This document shows, piece after piece, positions 16,254 to 27,116 of a stretch of DNA of 64,000 nucleotides. The DNA is from Lysobacterales bacterium (GTDB lineage: Bacteria; Pseudomonadota; Gammaproteobacteria; Xanthomonadales; Xanthomonadaceae). Within the stretch, counting starts at the first letter, position 1; each line of letters starts with the position of its first letter. The stretch is from NCBI GenBank assembly GCA_019510125.1, contig JAEKKX010000019.1:26970-90969 (forward strand). The letters are read 5' to 3'. A program made the translations under genes and the position numbers. The notes beneath the pieces were generated by a model. That model saw nothing but the letters and a program-made list of their open reading frames with translations. It made no database searches and was not told where the DNA came from.

Positions 16254-19200
16254 ATGAAGACAGAATCAGGTGGTTTTCGCACGCATGGGCGTGTGTCCCG
16301 TCATCGGAGACTCGGTGCGCTGTTGATCGTCGTGCTTGCGACGCTGGCCGTCGTCGGCGCCGTGGCCCAGGTCGCACCGACCACGCCCCCGCCGACCTAC
16401 TGCACGTCCAGCCATTGCTACGACACGATCGACCAGGCCGAGACGGGCTTGCGCAGCGGCAATCTCTACTACGGCGTGGATTCGCTGCTGGAACACATGG
16501 CGACGGTGCAGATGACCGCCACCACGTTGCGGATGCAGTACTGGATTCGCAGGCGTCCGGCGACGACGTTCTACGGGCCGATGTATTACGCCGATATCGG
16601 CCTGTACGGGCAGGGCAAGGGCAGTTGCGCCACGTTGCCGCCCGACCCCAAGTATGCGACCGCCGACTGGTGCGGCGATGAAGCGGCGTTGATCGCATCC
16701 GTCGAGCAGCGGCTGGCGTCGAGCTGGACCGGCTGCACGATCACCGGCAGCACGCCGTTCCAGGACTACGCGGACCCCGTGATCAACCCCACGCTCAACC
16801 CGATCACGCACGCCGATGTCCTCTACGACCAGTCGAAGCGGTTGACGACACAGGCGACCTGCACCAGCGGGGCCACCAAGTCCTGGAACTGGGTCATCAC
16901 CAAGAAGGAAACGCTGTACTGCCAGGACGGCTTCAGGCCGGTCGGCATGATCGTGGATGAGGCCACGTACAAGCAGGCCAACGTCTGTCGCCCCCGCAAT
17001 ACCGACATCGCCTACATCACGGTGCCGATCCAGCAGTGCGCGAGCTGTGCGGGCAGCCCCCACCCCGTCTACCCGGCGACCGGCGAGAAGCAGCGTCAGG
17101 AACCGGATTTCGTGTTCGCCGGCACCACCTTCACCCGCTACTACCGCTCGCTGCGCCAGTTCCGCAACAACCCCGGCTTCGCGGTGGCATGGAACCATAC
17201 CTGGAGCGATCGCGTCATCTTCGGCGTCAGTGCGGGCCAGCAATTCGATCACATCGATGAGCAGGGGAATTTCGAGGGCTACTCGCTCGTCAGCGGTAAC
17301 CGATACCGTGGGCAGACTTCCACCGACCGCGTCCTGGAATACCTGCACAGCAATGGCGTCGGCTGGCGTCTGCGGATGCCGGACGGCGAGGTCCGGGAAT
17401 TCGATTACGACGGCTACCTGATTGCGGTGCGCCATCCCGAAGATCCGCTCAACGACGTGACGATCGCTTACGTCGACAAGCTGATCTCGACGGTGACGGA
17501 TGGGCAGGGGCGGGTGCTGCGCTTCGGCTACCACGACAACCTCCTGCAGACGATCACGCTGCCGGATGGCAGTCAGTACCTTTACACCTACGATGCCGAC
17601 AACAACCTGGCCAGCGTCCTCAATCCGGACTGGTCGATGCGGTTCTACTACTACAACGAGTCGGGACTGGCAGGCGCCACGGACCAGAAACACCTGCTGA
17701 CCGGCATCGTGAACGAGTTCAGCCAGCGCATCGGTTCGTTCTCGTATGGCGCCCGCGGCCGGGTGACCGCAAGCCGGATGCTGGGCAATCCCAACGAACT
17801 GACCCAGGTCAGCTATCCGAACGAGGATGTTGCTGTCGTGCAGACAGCGTCCGGCGGTACAAGCAGCTATGATATTCAGTCGGGAAACTATCGCAGAATA
17901 TTGAACAAAACCGATAGTGCGGGTGCTCGCTCGTACACTTATGGCGCTGATGGCCGGATACAGTCGATGCTCGATGGCCGCGGCGTGGAGACGCGTTACG
18001 AGTACGCCGGCGCGTATCGGACCGCCACCATCGAGGCCTACGGCACGCCCGAGCAGCGGCGGACCGAGGTCGATCGCGATCCGGTTAGCGGGCGCATCCT
18101 CCAGCAGCGTGTCTTCGATGCATCGGGCACCTTGCGTGCGAAGATGGTCTGGACCTACAACGCCCGCAACCAGCTCGCCACGGTCAGCCGGATCGATCCG
18201 GCGACGCTGGCATCGAGGACGGTGGCCTATATCTACTGCGAGTCGGCCGACGTCACCGGGGGCGTCTGCCCGACGGTCGGGTTGCTGATCTCCGTCGATG
18301 GTCCGCGGACGGACGTGCAGGACATCGTGACGTACACCTACCGCATGACCGACGAAGCGACCTGTGCGACGGCGCCGACGACCTGCCCATGGCGCAAGGG
18401 CGACCTGTGGAAGACCACCAACGCGCTGAACCAGGTCGTGGAAGTCGCCAGTCGCGACGGTGCCGGTCGTCCGATGTCGATCATCGATGCGAACGGCGTG
18501 ACCACGGACGTGGAGTACAACATCCGCGGCTGGACTGCGGCACGCAAGGTCCGGGGCACGAACGGCGCCAGCGAGAGCGACGACCGGATCACGCGCTTCT
18601 GGTACTACCCGTTCGGCGCGATCAAGCGTGTCCTGCAATCGGATGGCATGGATGCGGCATTCACCTATGATGCGGCAGAACGGTTGATCGCGGTCGGCGA
18701 CAACCGCGGCAACACGATCCAGTACAGCCTGAACGCTGCGGGCGACCGGACCGGCGAGAACGTCGTCGATGCCAGCGGCACAATCCGCCGCACCTTGAGC
18801 AGGACCTACGACACGCTCGGTCGCCTGCAAAGCCAGGTCGACGCCTACAGCCACGCGACGACGTTCGAGTACGACGCGGAGGGCCTGCCGACGCGCACGA
18901 CCGATGCGCTGCTGCGCAAGACCGACACCACGAACGACCCATTGGGGCGGACCACGCTGACGGTGGCCGATGTGGGCGGCATTGCCGCACAGACCCACGT
19001 CCAGTACGACGCCCTCGACCGGGTCGTGCGCGTGACCGACCCGAAGGGGCTGGACACGGTCTACACCTACAACGGCTTCGACGATCTGGTGCAGTTGCAG
19101 AGCCCGGATACCGGCGTCGCGACCAGCGACTACGACATCGCCGGCAATCGCACGTCGACGACCGACGCCCGTGGCGTGACGACCGCCATCCTGTACGACG

Positions 19201-21071
19201 TGCTGAGCAGGCCGACGGCCATGGATTATCCAGGCACGGGAGAGGACGTGGCCTATCTGTACGACACGGCTACGACCGACTGCGCAGCGGGCGAGACGTT
19301 CCTGACCGGACGCCTGTCGAGGATGAGCGATGGTAGCGGCAGCACCAGCTATTGCTACAACCGCTTCGGGGATCTGGTCCGGAAGGTCCAGCGCACGAAC
19401 GGGCAGGCGCTGACGCTCCAGTGGTCCGTCCTCGCCAACGGGCGGCTGGCGTCGATGACCTATCCGGACGGCACCGTTATCGACTTCGTGCGCGACTACC
19501 AGGGACGGATGACCGGCCTCGGCGTCACGCCGCTGAGCGGCACGCGCCAGTCGTTGCTGGTATCAGCGACCTATCACCCGTTCGGCCCGGTGGCGCAGTG
19601 GACGTGGGGCAACGCGCGGGTGATGAACCGCACCCTGAACCTCAACGGCCAGCCGGGCATCGTGCAGGACACGGCAGTGGGTGGTCTGAGCCTGGGCTAT
19701 CAGTTCGACGAGGTCGGCAATCTGAAGTGGCTGCGCGATGGCGACCAGGCCGATCCGCCGCTGCGGGTGTACGGCTACGATGCCTTGAGCCGACTGACCA
19801 GCGCGCAGGACGGAATGACGAACGCCGTGCTGCAAGCCTACGCCTACGACGCGACCGGCAACCGCACCAGCCGCACGCAGGGCGCGTCAGCACAGATCTA
19901 TACCTACGGTGCGACGGACCACAAGCTGCAGGGCGTGGCGGGCATCGCACGCGCCTACGACGCGATGGGCAACACCACGTCGATCGGCGGCACCACCAAG
20001 GAATTCGTCTACAACCAGGCGGGGCGGATGGTGGCGGTGAAGGCCGGTGGCGTGCAGACCGCGGCCTACGGCTACAACGGCCGTGGTGAGCGCGTGAGCA
20101 AGACGGTGAGCGGTCAGACGGTGCTGACGCTCTACGCCCCGGACGGTCGTTGGCTGGGTGATTACGATGCCGCCGGAAAGCCGCTCCAGCAGGTCGTGTG
20201 GTTGAGCGATCTGCCGGTGGGCCTGTTGACGGGCGCTGGCGCCGGGCAGAAGCTGCACTACGTCGAGCCCGATGCGCTCGGGAGTCCGCGGGTCGTGATC
20301 GACCCGGTGCGCGACGTGACGGTGTGGCACTGGGATCTTACGGGCGAGGCGTTCGGCGACACGACGCCGGTGCAGGACCCGGACGGCGACGGCATCGCGT
20401 TCGTGTTCGACATGCGGTTCCCCGGGCAGCGGTACGACAGCGCGACGGGGATGAACTACAACTACTTCCGGGACTATGATCCAGCGACAGGGAGGTACGT
20501 TGAGAGCGACCCGATTGGGTTGAGCGGGGGCATTGCAACTTATGTCTATGCAGAAAGCATGCCAAACAATTCTATGGACAGACTTGGCCTAAGCCCCCTG
20601 GATGGCGTTGGTGTAACTAACGCAAAGGATTCGTGCGATCTGTGCGCGCCTGGTAGAAAGCGCTTTGACAATAGAACAAGTGCTGCTCAGACAGTGTTGG
20701 CGGCCGTATATTTGATGTCCAAGAACAAAAATATTGAGATTTGCGGGCAGCTTTGCCGCGATAACAAAACAAGAAAATTTTTCATAGGGCAAGCGACCCT
20801 TGGAAACGGAACAACATGCAATCCATGGGACAAGATGTGCCCGTCATGCTCAAAGTCGGCTGGGTGGTGGCATACTCACGGTGCTCCAGATGGTCCTTAT
20901 TCAGAGCAATTTAGTGTTGGCAGAGAAAGCGACGTTTCCATCACGAACTGGGCGGCAGGAATAGTAAAAGACCCAGATTTTACTGGATTTCTTGGGACGC
21001 CGAATGGATTCTTAATCAGCTACAGCGCAAATAGCGTTATTGGACCTATTAACCGAGGGGCGTTGAAATGA
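16254..21071 (+). CDS. RHS-repeat polymorphic toxin with DUF4329-like C-terminus
   Basis: The 1605-residue product has an N-terminal signal-anchor (about 19-40), a Cys-rich region to about 280, then a DUF6531-type entry (HPVYPATGEKQRQEPDF, TFTRYYRS). Many YD/RHS repeats follow to about 1415, ending with the RHS core motif DPIGLSGG at 1419 and a DRLGL at 1442. The tip (about 1446-1605) is a separate toxin domain: EICG ... GWWHTHG (H1540, H1542) ... EQFSVGRESDV ... FLGTPNGFLISY, which resembles DUF4329 with a JAB/metallopeptidase-like HxH centre. From about 20500 codon usage shifts to AT-rich, as expected for an exchanged toxin tip. The stop overlaps the next gene. A Shine-Dalgarno-like GAAGAGG precedes the start. 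Confidence 0.9.
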   Translation: MKTESGGFRTHGRVSRHRRLGALLIVVLATLAVVGAVAQVAPTTPPPTYCTSSHCYDTIDQAETGLRSGNLYYGVDSLLEHMATVQMTATTLRMQYWIRRRPATTFYGPMYYADIGLYGQGKGSCATLPPDPKYATADWCGDEAALIASVEQRLASSWTGCTITGSTPFQDYADPVINPTLNPITHADVLYDQSKRLTTQATCTSGATKSWNWVITKKETLYCQDGFRPVGMIVDEATYKQANVCRPRNTDIAYITVPIQQCASCAGSPHPVYPATGEKQRQEPDFVFAGTTFTRYYRSLRQFRNNPGFAVAWNHTWSDRVIFGVSAGQQFDHIDEQGNFEGYSLVSGNRYRGQTSTDRVLEYLHSNGVGWRLRMPDGEVREFDYDGYLIAVRHPEDPLNDVTIAYVDKLISTVTDGQGRVLRFGYHDNLLQTITLPDGSQYLYTYDADNNLASVLNPDWSMRFYYYNESGLAGATDQKHLLTGIVNEFSQRIGSFSYGARGRVTASRMLGNPNELTQVSYPNEDVAVVQTASGGTSSYDIQSGNYRRILNKTDSAGARSYTYGADGRIQSMLDGRGVETRYEYAGAYRTATIEAYGTPEQRRTEVDRDPVSGRILQQRVFDASGTLRAKMVWTYNARNQLATVSRIDPATLASRTVAYIYCESADVTGGVCPTVGLLISVDGPRTDVQDIVTYTYRMTDEATCATAPTTCPWRKGDLWKTTNALNQVVEVASRDGAGRPMSIIDANGVTTDVEYNIRGWTAARKVRGTNGASESDDRITRFWYYPFGAIKRVLQSDGMDAAFTYDAAERLIAVGDNRGNTIQYSLNAAGDRTGENVVDASGTIRRTLSRTYDTLGRLQSQVDAYSHATTFEYDAEGLPTRTTDALLRKTDTTNDPLGRTTLTVADVGGIAAQTHVQYDALDRVVRVTDPKGLDTVYTYNGFDDLVQLQSPDTGVATSDYDIAGNRTSTTDARGVTTAILYDVLSRPTAMDYPGTGEDVAYLYDTATTDCAAGETFLTGRLSRMSDGSGSTSYCYNRFGDLVRKVQRTNGQALTLQWSVLANGRLASMTYPDGTVIDFVRDYQGRMTGLGVTPLSGTRQSLLVSATYHPFGPVAQWTWGNARVMNRTLNLNGQPGIVQDTAVGGLSLGYQFDEVGNLKWLRDGDQADPPLRVYGYDALSRLTSAQDGMTNAVLQAYAYDATGNRTSRTQGASAQIYTYGATDHKLQGVAGIARAYDAMGNTTSIGGTTKEFVYNQAGRMVAVKAGGVQTAAYGYNGRGERVSKTVSGQTVLTLYAPDGRWLGDYDAAGKPLQQVVWLSDLPVGLLTGAGAGQKLHYVEPDALGSPRVVIDPVRDVTVWHWDLTGEAFGDTTPVQDPDGDGIAFVFDMRFPGQRYDSATGMNYNYFRDYDPATGRYVESDPIGLSGGIATYVYAESMPNNSMDRLGLSPLDGVGVTNAKDSCDLCAPGRKRFDNRTSAAQTVLAAVYLMSKNKNIEICGQLCRDNKTRKFFIGQATLGNGTTCNPWDKMCPSCSKSAGWWHTHGAPDGPYSEQFSVGRESDVSITNWAAGIVKDPDFTGFLGTPNGFLISYSANSVIGPINRGALK

Positions 21072-21439
21072 AGATGGACATGGTTATTTCGGTAATTTTC
21101 TTCGCGTTGCTATGCGCTGGATGTAAGGTTGATGGTGGTAAAGAGGGTGAAACGATTTCCTTGGTGGCAAGCAAGGCTTTTCGCGCTGCAGAAGCAGACT
21201 CGGTGGATTTCAATCAATATTCTCTCAAGTCGATCCAGATGCTAAGAGATGGGGAAATGGGGACGATTGATGACTCTGAAAGCGATGAATATATTTCTTC
21301 AGTCAGAAAAAAACTGAGAGGAAAAAAATACTGGGAAGCGTGCTACATGGTTTCTGCCGACATGGTTGCGGGGGCAAAATACTGTTATTACTTCAAAAGC
21401 GATGACTTGAGCTATTTTGCAACGTATAGCGTAAAATAA
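21068..21439 (+). CDS. Small lipoprotein, probable immunity protein for the RHS toxin
   Basis: The 123-residue product has a lipoprotein signal (VISVIFFALLCAGC, Cys at about 19) and a short hydrophilic mature domain with DSESDEY and two Cys (EACYMVS, AKYCYYF). I do not recognise the family. It starts inside the RHS stop (ATGA) and has the same low-GC composition as the toxin tip: 27 of 60 bases are G/C at 21121-21180. Position, coupling, size and export all fit an immunity protein placed where the toxin would act, in the periplasm. Confidence 0.7.
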   Translation: MKMDMVISVIFFALLCAGCKVDGGKEGETISLVASKAFRAAEADSVDFNQYSLKSIQMLRDGEMGTIDDSESDEYISSVRKKLRGKKYWEACYMVSADMVAGAKYCYYFKSDDLSYFATYSVK

Positions 21440-21870
21440 TTCCGCGACCCTGCGCGCCACCGGTGTCGCGGGGGTGTGCAATATTTCCCACGTTTTCCAA
21501 TTTTTAGGGCCACCGGATCGGCGCGCCGCGCACCTTGCCCGCGCGGCCTGTCGCAAGCCATATACGCGCTGCACTGCGCGCGCACCCAACGCGGCGCGCA
21601 AGGGCGAGGTGAGGCCCGGATGCTGGTCGAGGGAGGCGCTGGAAGGCCGATCATGGGCGGGTGCGCTGCAACCCGCGACGGGATGAGTTGCGTACAACGG
21701 GCGCAGCACGGGCGGACTGTAAGGGACTCTTACGGCAGCGGGATAGCGGGCATCCAGCGACGAGCAAACCAGATGAGGTTATCGACCCGTCATCTCAGTC
21801 CATGACCGAGAACGGCACGATGACCACCATCGGTTGCCGGCGCAAGGCGATCGGCCCGACGGGTGCGGGA
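21440..21870. other. Intergenic stretch at island edge, no gene seen
   Basis: These 431 bases separate the RHS immunity gene from the DUF58 operon end. I see no convincing gene: open frames here are short, lack family motifs and mix Arg/Ala-rich shadow-like sequence. The GC-rich first part (after 21440) abuts the AT-rich immunity gene, so this may be the scar of older toxin cassettes or simply the island boundary. Confidence 0.4.
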
Positions 21871-23283
21871 TCACAGCAATCCGCTGCGCTTGATCGTCAG
21901 GTACTGCTCCACCAGCGCGGCGGGGAGTTGTTCGCAGGTCACGTCGAGCACGCTCACCCGGTGGTTGCGGAGCAGGTCGTGGGCGGCGGCGCGCTGGGCG
22001 ATGTAGCGGGCGGCGGCGGCGGCGCGGACGGCGCTGCGGACGTCGGCGACGGGCTGGTCGAGCGCTTCGTCGAGGTCGCGTTCGCGCAGGCTGGCGACGA
22101 CCACCAGGTGGCGGCGCTGGAGCAGGCGCACGGCGCCGAGCACGTCCTCGATGTCCTCGTCGCGCAGGTTGGTCACCAGCATCACCAGCGCGCGGCGGCG
22201 CTGGCGCAGCGCCAGTTCGGTGGCGGCGGACAGGTAGTCGGTGGCGACCGGCACCGGCTGCAGGTCGTAGCTGGCGCGCAGCAGGGTGTCGATCGCGCCC
22301 ATCCCGCGCTGCGGTTGCACCCAGCGCTGTTCGCCGCCGGCGGTGAACAGGCCGACCGCGTCGCCGCGCTTGAGCGCGATGTAGGACACGACCAGGGTGG
22401 CGTCCAGCGCGCGGTCGAAGTGCGACAGGCCGCCCTCGTGCGCGAGCATGCGCCGGCCGGTGTCGACGACCATCAGCAACTGCTGGTTTTTCTCGTCCTG
22501 GTATTCGCGCGAGATCAGCTTGCGCGCGCGGGCGGTGGCCTTCCAGTCGATCTGGCGCAGGCTGTCGCCGACCCGGTATTCGCGCATCTGGTGGAAATCG
22601 GTGCCTTCGCCGCGGCGGCGCTTGATATGCGCGCCGACCAGGCGCGAGGCCTGTTCGGCGCTGAACAGCGCGAAGCCGGCCAGCGGCGCGAAGTTCGGGA
22701 ACACGCGCACGTCCTGCGGCGCGCCGACGATGCGCGACTGCCGCCACAGCCGCAGCGGCGAGGCCAGCCGCAACTGGGTGCCGGCGAAGGTGAAGTTGCC
22801 GCGGACCTCCGGCTTCAGCCGATAGCGCAGCACGCTGACGCTGTCGCGGCCGAGGGTGAGGCTGCGCGGCATCTCGCCGTCGCCGGGATCGCGGTGCGCG
22901 TCCCAGTCGCCGGGATGCAGGTCGTGGACGGTGACGCGCTGGGCGCGGCCGTAGTGCTCGATCCGCAGCTCGACCTCGCGCTCGACGCCGATCGGCCAGG
23001 CTTCGGGCAGCGCGCGCGCGACTTCCGGGGTGGGCGCGACCCGCAGCCGCCACAGATCGAACAGCGCCAGCGCCGCCAGCGTCGCGAACGCGCCGAGCCA
23101 CGCCGTCGCCGACAGCCAGCCGATGTGGACCGCCAGGCCCAGCGCGGCGACAACGGCCAGCGCCGCGACCAGCATCGGCGCCGGGCGCGGCCACGCGCGC
23201 GCGATGCGCGTGGGCGCAGCCGCGGGCAGCGGCGGGCGGGCGCCGGAGGCGACGGGCGGCAGGGGCGGGGCGGCGCTGTTCAC
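21871..23283 (-). CDS. DUF58 domain protein (vWA-like)
   Basis: The 470-residue membrane protein has two membrane segments at about 37-75, a beta-rich linker, then the DUF58 block: GAHIKRRRGEGTDFHQMREYRVGDSLRQIDWKATAR at about 215-250, the family hallmark, followed by a von Willebrand A-like fold (LLMVVDTGRRM). DUF58 proteins travel with MoxR ATPases, which are thought to act as chaperones for vWA or metal-cofactor assembly. It is the last gene of the operon that starts at 28841, 7 bases after moxR. Confidence 0.92.
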   Translation of the reverse strand: MNSAAPPLPPVASGARPPLPAAAPTRIARAWPRPAPMLVAALAVVAALGLAVHIGWLSATAWLGAFATLAALALFDLWRLRVAPTPEVARALPEAWPIGVEREVELRIEHYGRAQRVTVHDLHPGDWDAHRDPGDGEMPRSLTLGRDSVSVLRYRLKPEVRGNFTFAGTQLRLASPLRLWRQSRIVGAPQDVRVFPNFAPLAGFALFSAEQASRLVGAHIKRRRGEGTDFHQMREYRVGDSLRQIDWKATARARKLISREYQDEKNQQLLMVVDTGRRMLAHEGGLSHFDRALDATLVVSYIALKRGDAVGLFTAGGEQRWVQPQRGMGAIDTLLRASYDLQPVPVATDYLSAATELALRQRRRALVMLVTNLRDEDIEDVLGAVRLLQRRHLVVVASLRERDLDEALDQPVADVRSAVRAAAAARYIAQRAAAHDLLRNHRVSVLDVTCEQLPAALVEQYLTIKRSGLL

Positions 23284-23290
23284 GGCGCGA

Positions 23291-24285
<995 letters not shown>

Positions 24286-24289
<4 letters not shown>

Positions 24290-25464
24290 AGTCGGTTCCT
24301 CAACTGCAGGAGGCGGGCGATGCGGTGCACGAAGTCGCGGGCATCGCCGGGGCGGGGATAACGGAGGGCGGCCTCGATTTCGGCGGCGGGCAGGCCGGTG
24401 CGCCGGGCGAGTGCGTCGATCTGCGCCGCGCCTTCCAGCGCCGCGGCATAGGGGTCGCGCTGGCGCAGCCGGCGCATGAAGGCGTCGTGGACCGCGCCGT
24501 ACAGCAGATTGCGGCGGCCGTAGCGCCAGAGGTGGTCGCCGCTGGCCTGCACGTGCTCGACCAGCGAACGCCGGTCCGGCGCCGGCGCCGGCCGCAGCGG
24601 GCCCAGCCGCTCCGCGCGCATCCACAGCCACAGCAGCAGCGCGAGCGCGGCCGGCACGATCGCGCGCCAGCCGTGGCGCCACAGCAGTTGCAGCAGCGAG
24701 GGCATGTCGGCGCGGTAGATCAACTGGAAGGTGCCGCCGGCGTCCCAGTTCGGCTGCAGGAGCTGGCGCGCGAGCGCGGCGTGGGTGACGCTCTCGAAGC
24801 GGTCGTTGTCGAGGAAGTCCAGGTCGGCCAGCAGGTCGACGCTGCCCTTGCCGCGGAGGATGCGGGCGTAGGCGTACTCGCCGCTGTCGTCGTCGCCCCA
24901 CAGCGCGGCGACGTCCGGATCGGCGTCCTCGTCGGCGAAATAGAAGCGGCGGCCGTGGCAGAACTCGTGATGGGGTTTTTCCTTGCCCACCTGCAGGCCG
25001 TGGCACACCGGGTCGCCGTCCATCGCGACGACGCCCAGCTCCGACAGCAGCGGCACCTCGGCGGCGTTGAGCACGTTGCCCGGCGGCGGCGTGGCGAGGA
25101 TCAGGTGGCCGCCGCGTTCGACCCAGCCGAGCAGGCGCGCGGCGTCCTCGTTCGACAGCGTGCGCGGGTCGCTGAGCATCAGCAGGGTGTCGGCGGGCCG
25201 CAGCGGGTGGCTGTCGAGGTCCAGCCGCTGGCGCGCATCGACCTTGCGGCCGTCGGCGACCAGCGCCTGCTTGAGCGCGTACAGCGGGTTGTAGGCCGCT
25301 TCGCCCTGCGGCGGCAGGTCGATGGTCTCGGTGACCCGCTCGTAGGTGCGCAGCCACCACCACACGAACAGCGCGACCAGGCCCGCGCCGAGCAGCGCGA
25401 GCAGGCCGATGCGCAGGCCGTTGCCGCCGCGGGTCGCGCCCATCCGGTTCACGCCGCCGCTCAT
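24286..25464 (-). CDS. DUF4350 domain membrane protein
   Basis: The 392-residue product has a membrane segment at about 17-40, a periplasmic DUF4350 domain of Rossmann type (TLLMLSDPRTLSNEDAARLLGWVERGGHLILATP), a second membrane segment at about 265-285 (AIVPAALALLLWLWM) and a cytoplasmic helical tail. The ATG at 25464 overlaps the upstream stop (ATGA); a second ATG lies 7 codons later. Function is unknown outside its fixed place between DUF4129 and MoxR in this operon type. Confidence 0.88.
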
Positions 25465-27116
25465 GCCGACCACCGGAAGCGCTGCGCGAGCAGGCCGACC
25501 AGCGCCTCGAAATCGTCGCCGCCGGGCAGGGTGTGGCCGTAGGCGGCGTACTGCCAGACCCGGACCATGCGCTGGAAGGCGTCGCGGTCCTCGGCTTCGG
25601 GCAGACGTCGCGACAGGCGCAGGCAGTCGGCCTCGGTGGCGCCCGGCGGCGGATGCGCGTCGAGCCGCGCGACCATCGCCTCGACGCTGGCGCGATACAG
25701 CAGCGCCAATGCGCGACGCGGCTGGCCCTCGGCCCACAGGCGGCGGGCGACGGTCGCCACGTCCGGCGGCAGCGGCTCGGCCTGGGCCAGCGCGGTGGTG
25801 TCGACCGGCGGCGGTTCGGGCGCCGGCATCGCGGTGACCGCGGCCAGCCACGGCAGCCAGTGGCGGCGGGTCGCGAACACCACCACCACCAGCACGCCGA
25901 GCAGCAGCCACAGCAGGTTCTCGACCAGGAATCCGGCGATCTTCGACAGCAGCCCCAGCCAGCCCGGCGGTTCGATGTCGTCCGGGGTGCGCTCCTCCTG
26001 CTGGCGCGGCTGCCAGGTGGTGCGCTGGAGCTTGGGCCGCAGCAGCGGGTCCTGGTAGGCGCGGGCCATCGCCTTGGCGAAAGGACGGTGATCGACGGCG
26101 TCGTCCTCGAAGATCTCCGCCAGCCGGCGGGTCGCGACCTGGGGCGCGTCCTCGTCGACCTGTTCGTAGTAGTCGACGTATTCATCGTCGGACGGCGCCG
26201 CATCCGGCGCCGTCGTCGCCGGCAGGCCGCTGGGCTGTCCCGGCGTCACCGGGCAGGAGACGTCCGGGTCGCGCGTGGACTGCGCGGACGCCGGCGACGC
26301 GGCCGGCAGCCACAGCGTCAGCGCCAGCAGCACCGCGGCCGCAGGCGCGGCCATCGCGTCCAGCCGCCGGCGCATGCGCCGGAAGGCGATTTCCAGGTCC
26401 CAGGCCTCGAGCTGGGTGCGGCGATTGAGGTACAGGCCGAAACCGGCGCCGATGTAGAACGGCTCGATGAAGGCCACCGCAATCCAGTCCGCCGCGTTGA
26501 AGGTCGCCTCCGCCCAGTCGGGCACGCCCTTGCCGAACTGCCCGGTGAGCGACTCGAACAGGTCCGGCAGCAGTTCGTTCGGCACGAACAGGAACACCGC
26601 CAGCATCAGCAGCGACAGTTCCAGCGCCAGCAGGAACAGCGAGCAGGCGGTGATCAACAGCACCGCCGGGCCGCCCACGCCGCCGCCGATCACTCGCCGG
26701 CGTTCGCCGATCCGCGCCTTGTCGCCGCCTTCCAGCAGATCGACCGGCAGCATCGCCGCGCGGAACGGGCTGAGCCGGCGGAAGGTGAGGTGGCCCAGCA
26801 TCGGTCGCCAGCCCCAGCGCAACTGCGCGCGCAGGGTTTCGCCGACGCGCGGCACGTTGCCGAACACCGCGCGCGACAGCACGTACAGCGGGATGCGGTC
26901 GAACACCGGGCGCAGCCACCACATCAGCAGCCACGCCAGCCACGGCATCTCCAGCGCCCACGCCGCGAGGTTCAGCAGCGCGAAGCAGGTGCCGGTGACC
27001 AGCAGCCACGGCACCCAGACCGCCGCCGCGTGGCGGCGCACCAGCGCCGAACCCAGCTCCATCGCCTCCCACGACGACCGCGGGCGCAGTTCGACGGTGA
27101 GGGTGTCAAGGCGCAT
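25461..27116 (-). CDS. DUF4129 domain multi-pass membrane protein
   Basis: The 551-residue product has about six membrane segments. N-terminal ones lie around 32-70 and 150-180, others near 215, 255-275 and 375-400 (LLWLLLGVLVVVVF). The C-terminal cytoplasmic DUF4129 domain (about 440-551) contains ALALLYRASVEAMVARL and VRVWQYAAYG. DUF4129 is related to the C-terminal part of transglutaminase-associated proteins. It overlaps the SpoIIM gene by 11 bases at its start and the DUF4350 gene at its stop. Confidence 0.85.
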   Translation of the reverse strand: MRLDTLTVELRPRSSWEAMELGSALVRRHAAAVWVPWLLVTGTCFALLNLAAWALEMPWLAWLLMWWLRPVFDRIPLYVLSRAVFGNVPRVGETLRAQLRWGWRPMLGHLTFRRLSPFRAAMLPVDLLEGGDKARIGERRRVIGGGVGGPAVLLITACSLFLLALELSLLMLAVFLFVPNELLPDLFESLTGQFGKGVPDWAEATFNAADWIAVAFIEPFYIGAGFGLYLNRRTQLEAWDLEIAFRRMRRRLDAMAAPAAAVLLALTLWLPAASPASAQSTRDPDVSCPVTPGQPSGLPATTAPDAAPSDDEYVDYYEQVDEDAPQVATRRLAEIFEDDAVDHRPFAKAMARAYQDPLLRPKLQRTTWQPRQQEERTPDDIEPPGWLGLLSKIAGFLVENLLWLLLGVLVVVVFATRRHWLPWLAAVTAMPAPEPPPVDTTALAQAEPLPPDVATVARRLWAEGQPRRALALLYRASVEAMVARLDAHPPPGATEADCLRLSRRLPEAEDRDAFQRMVRVWQYAAYGHTLPGGDDFEALVGLLAQRFRWSA

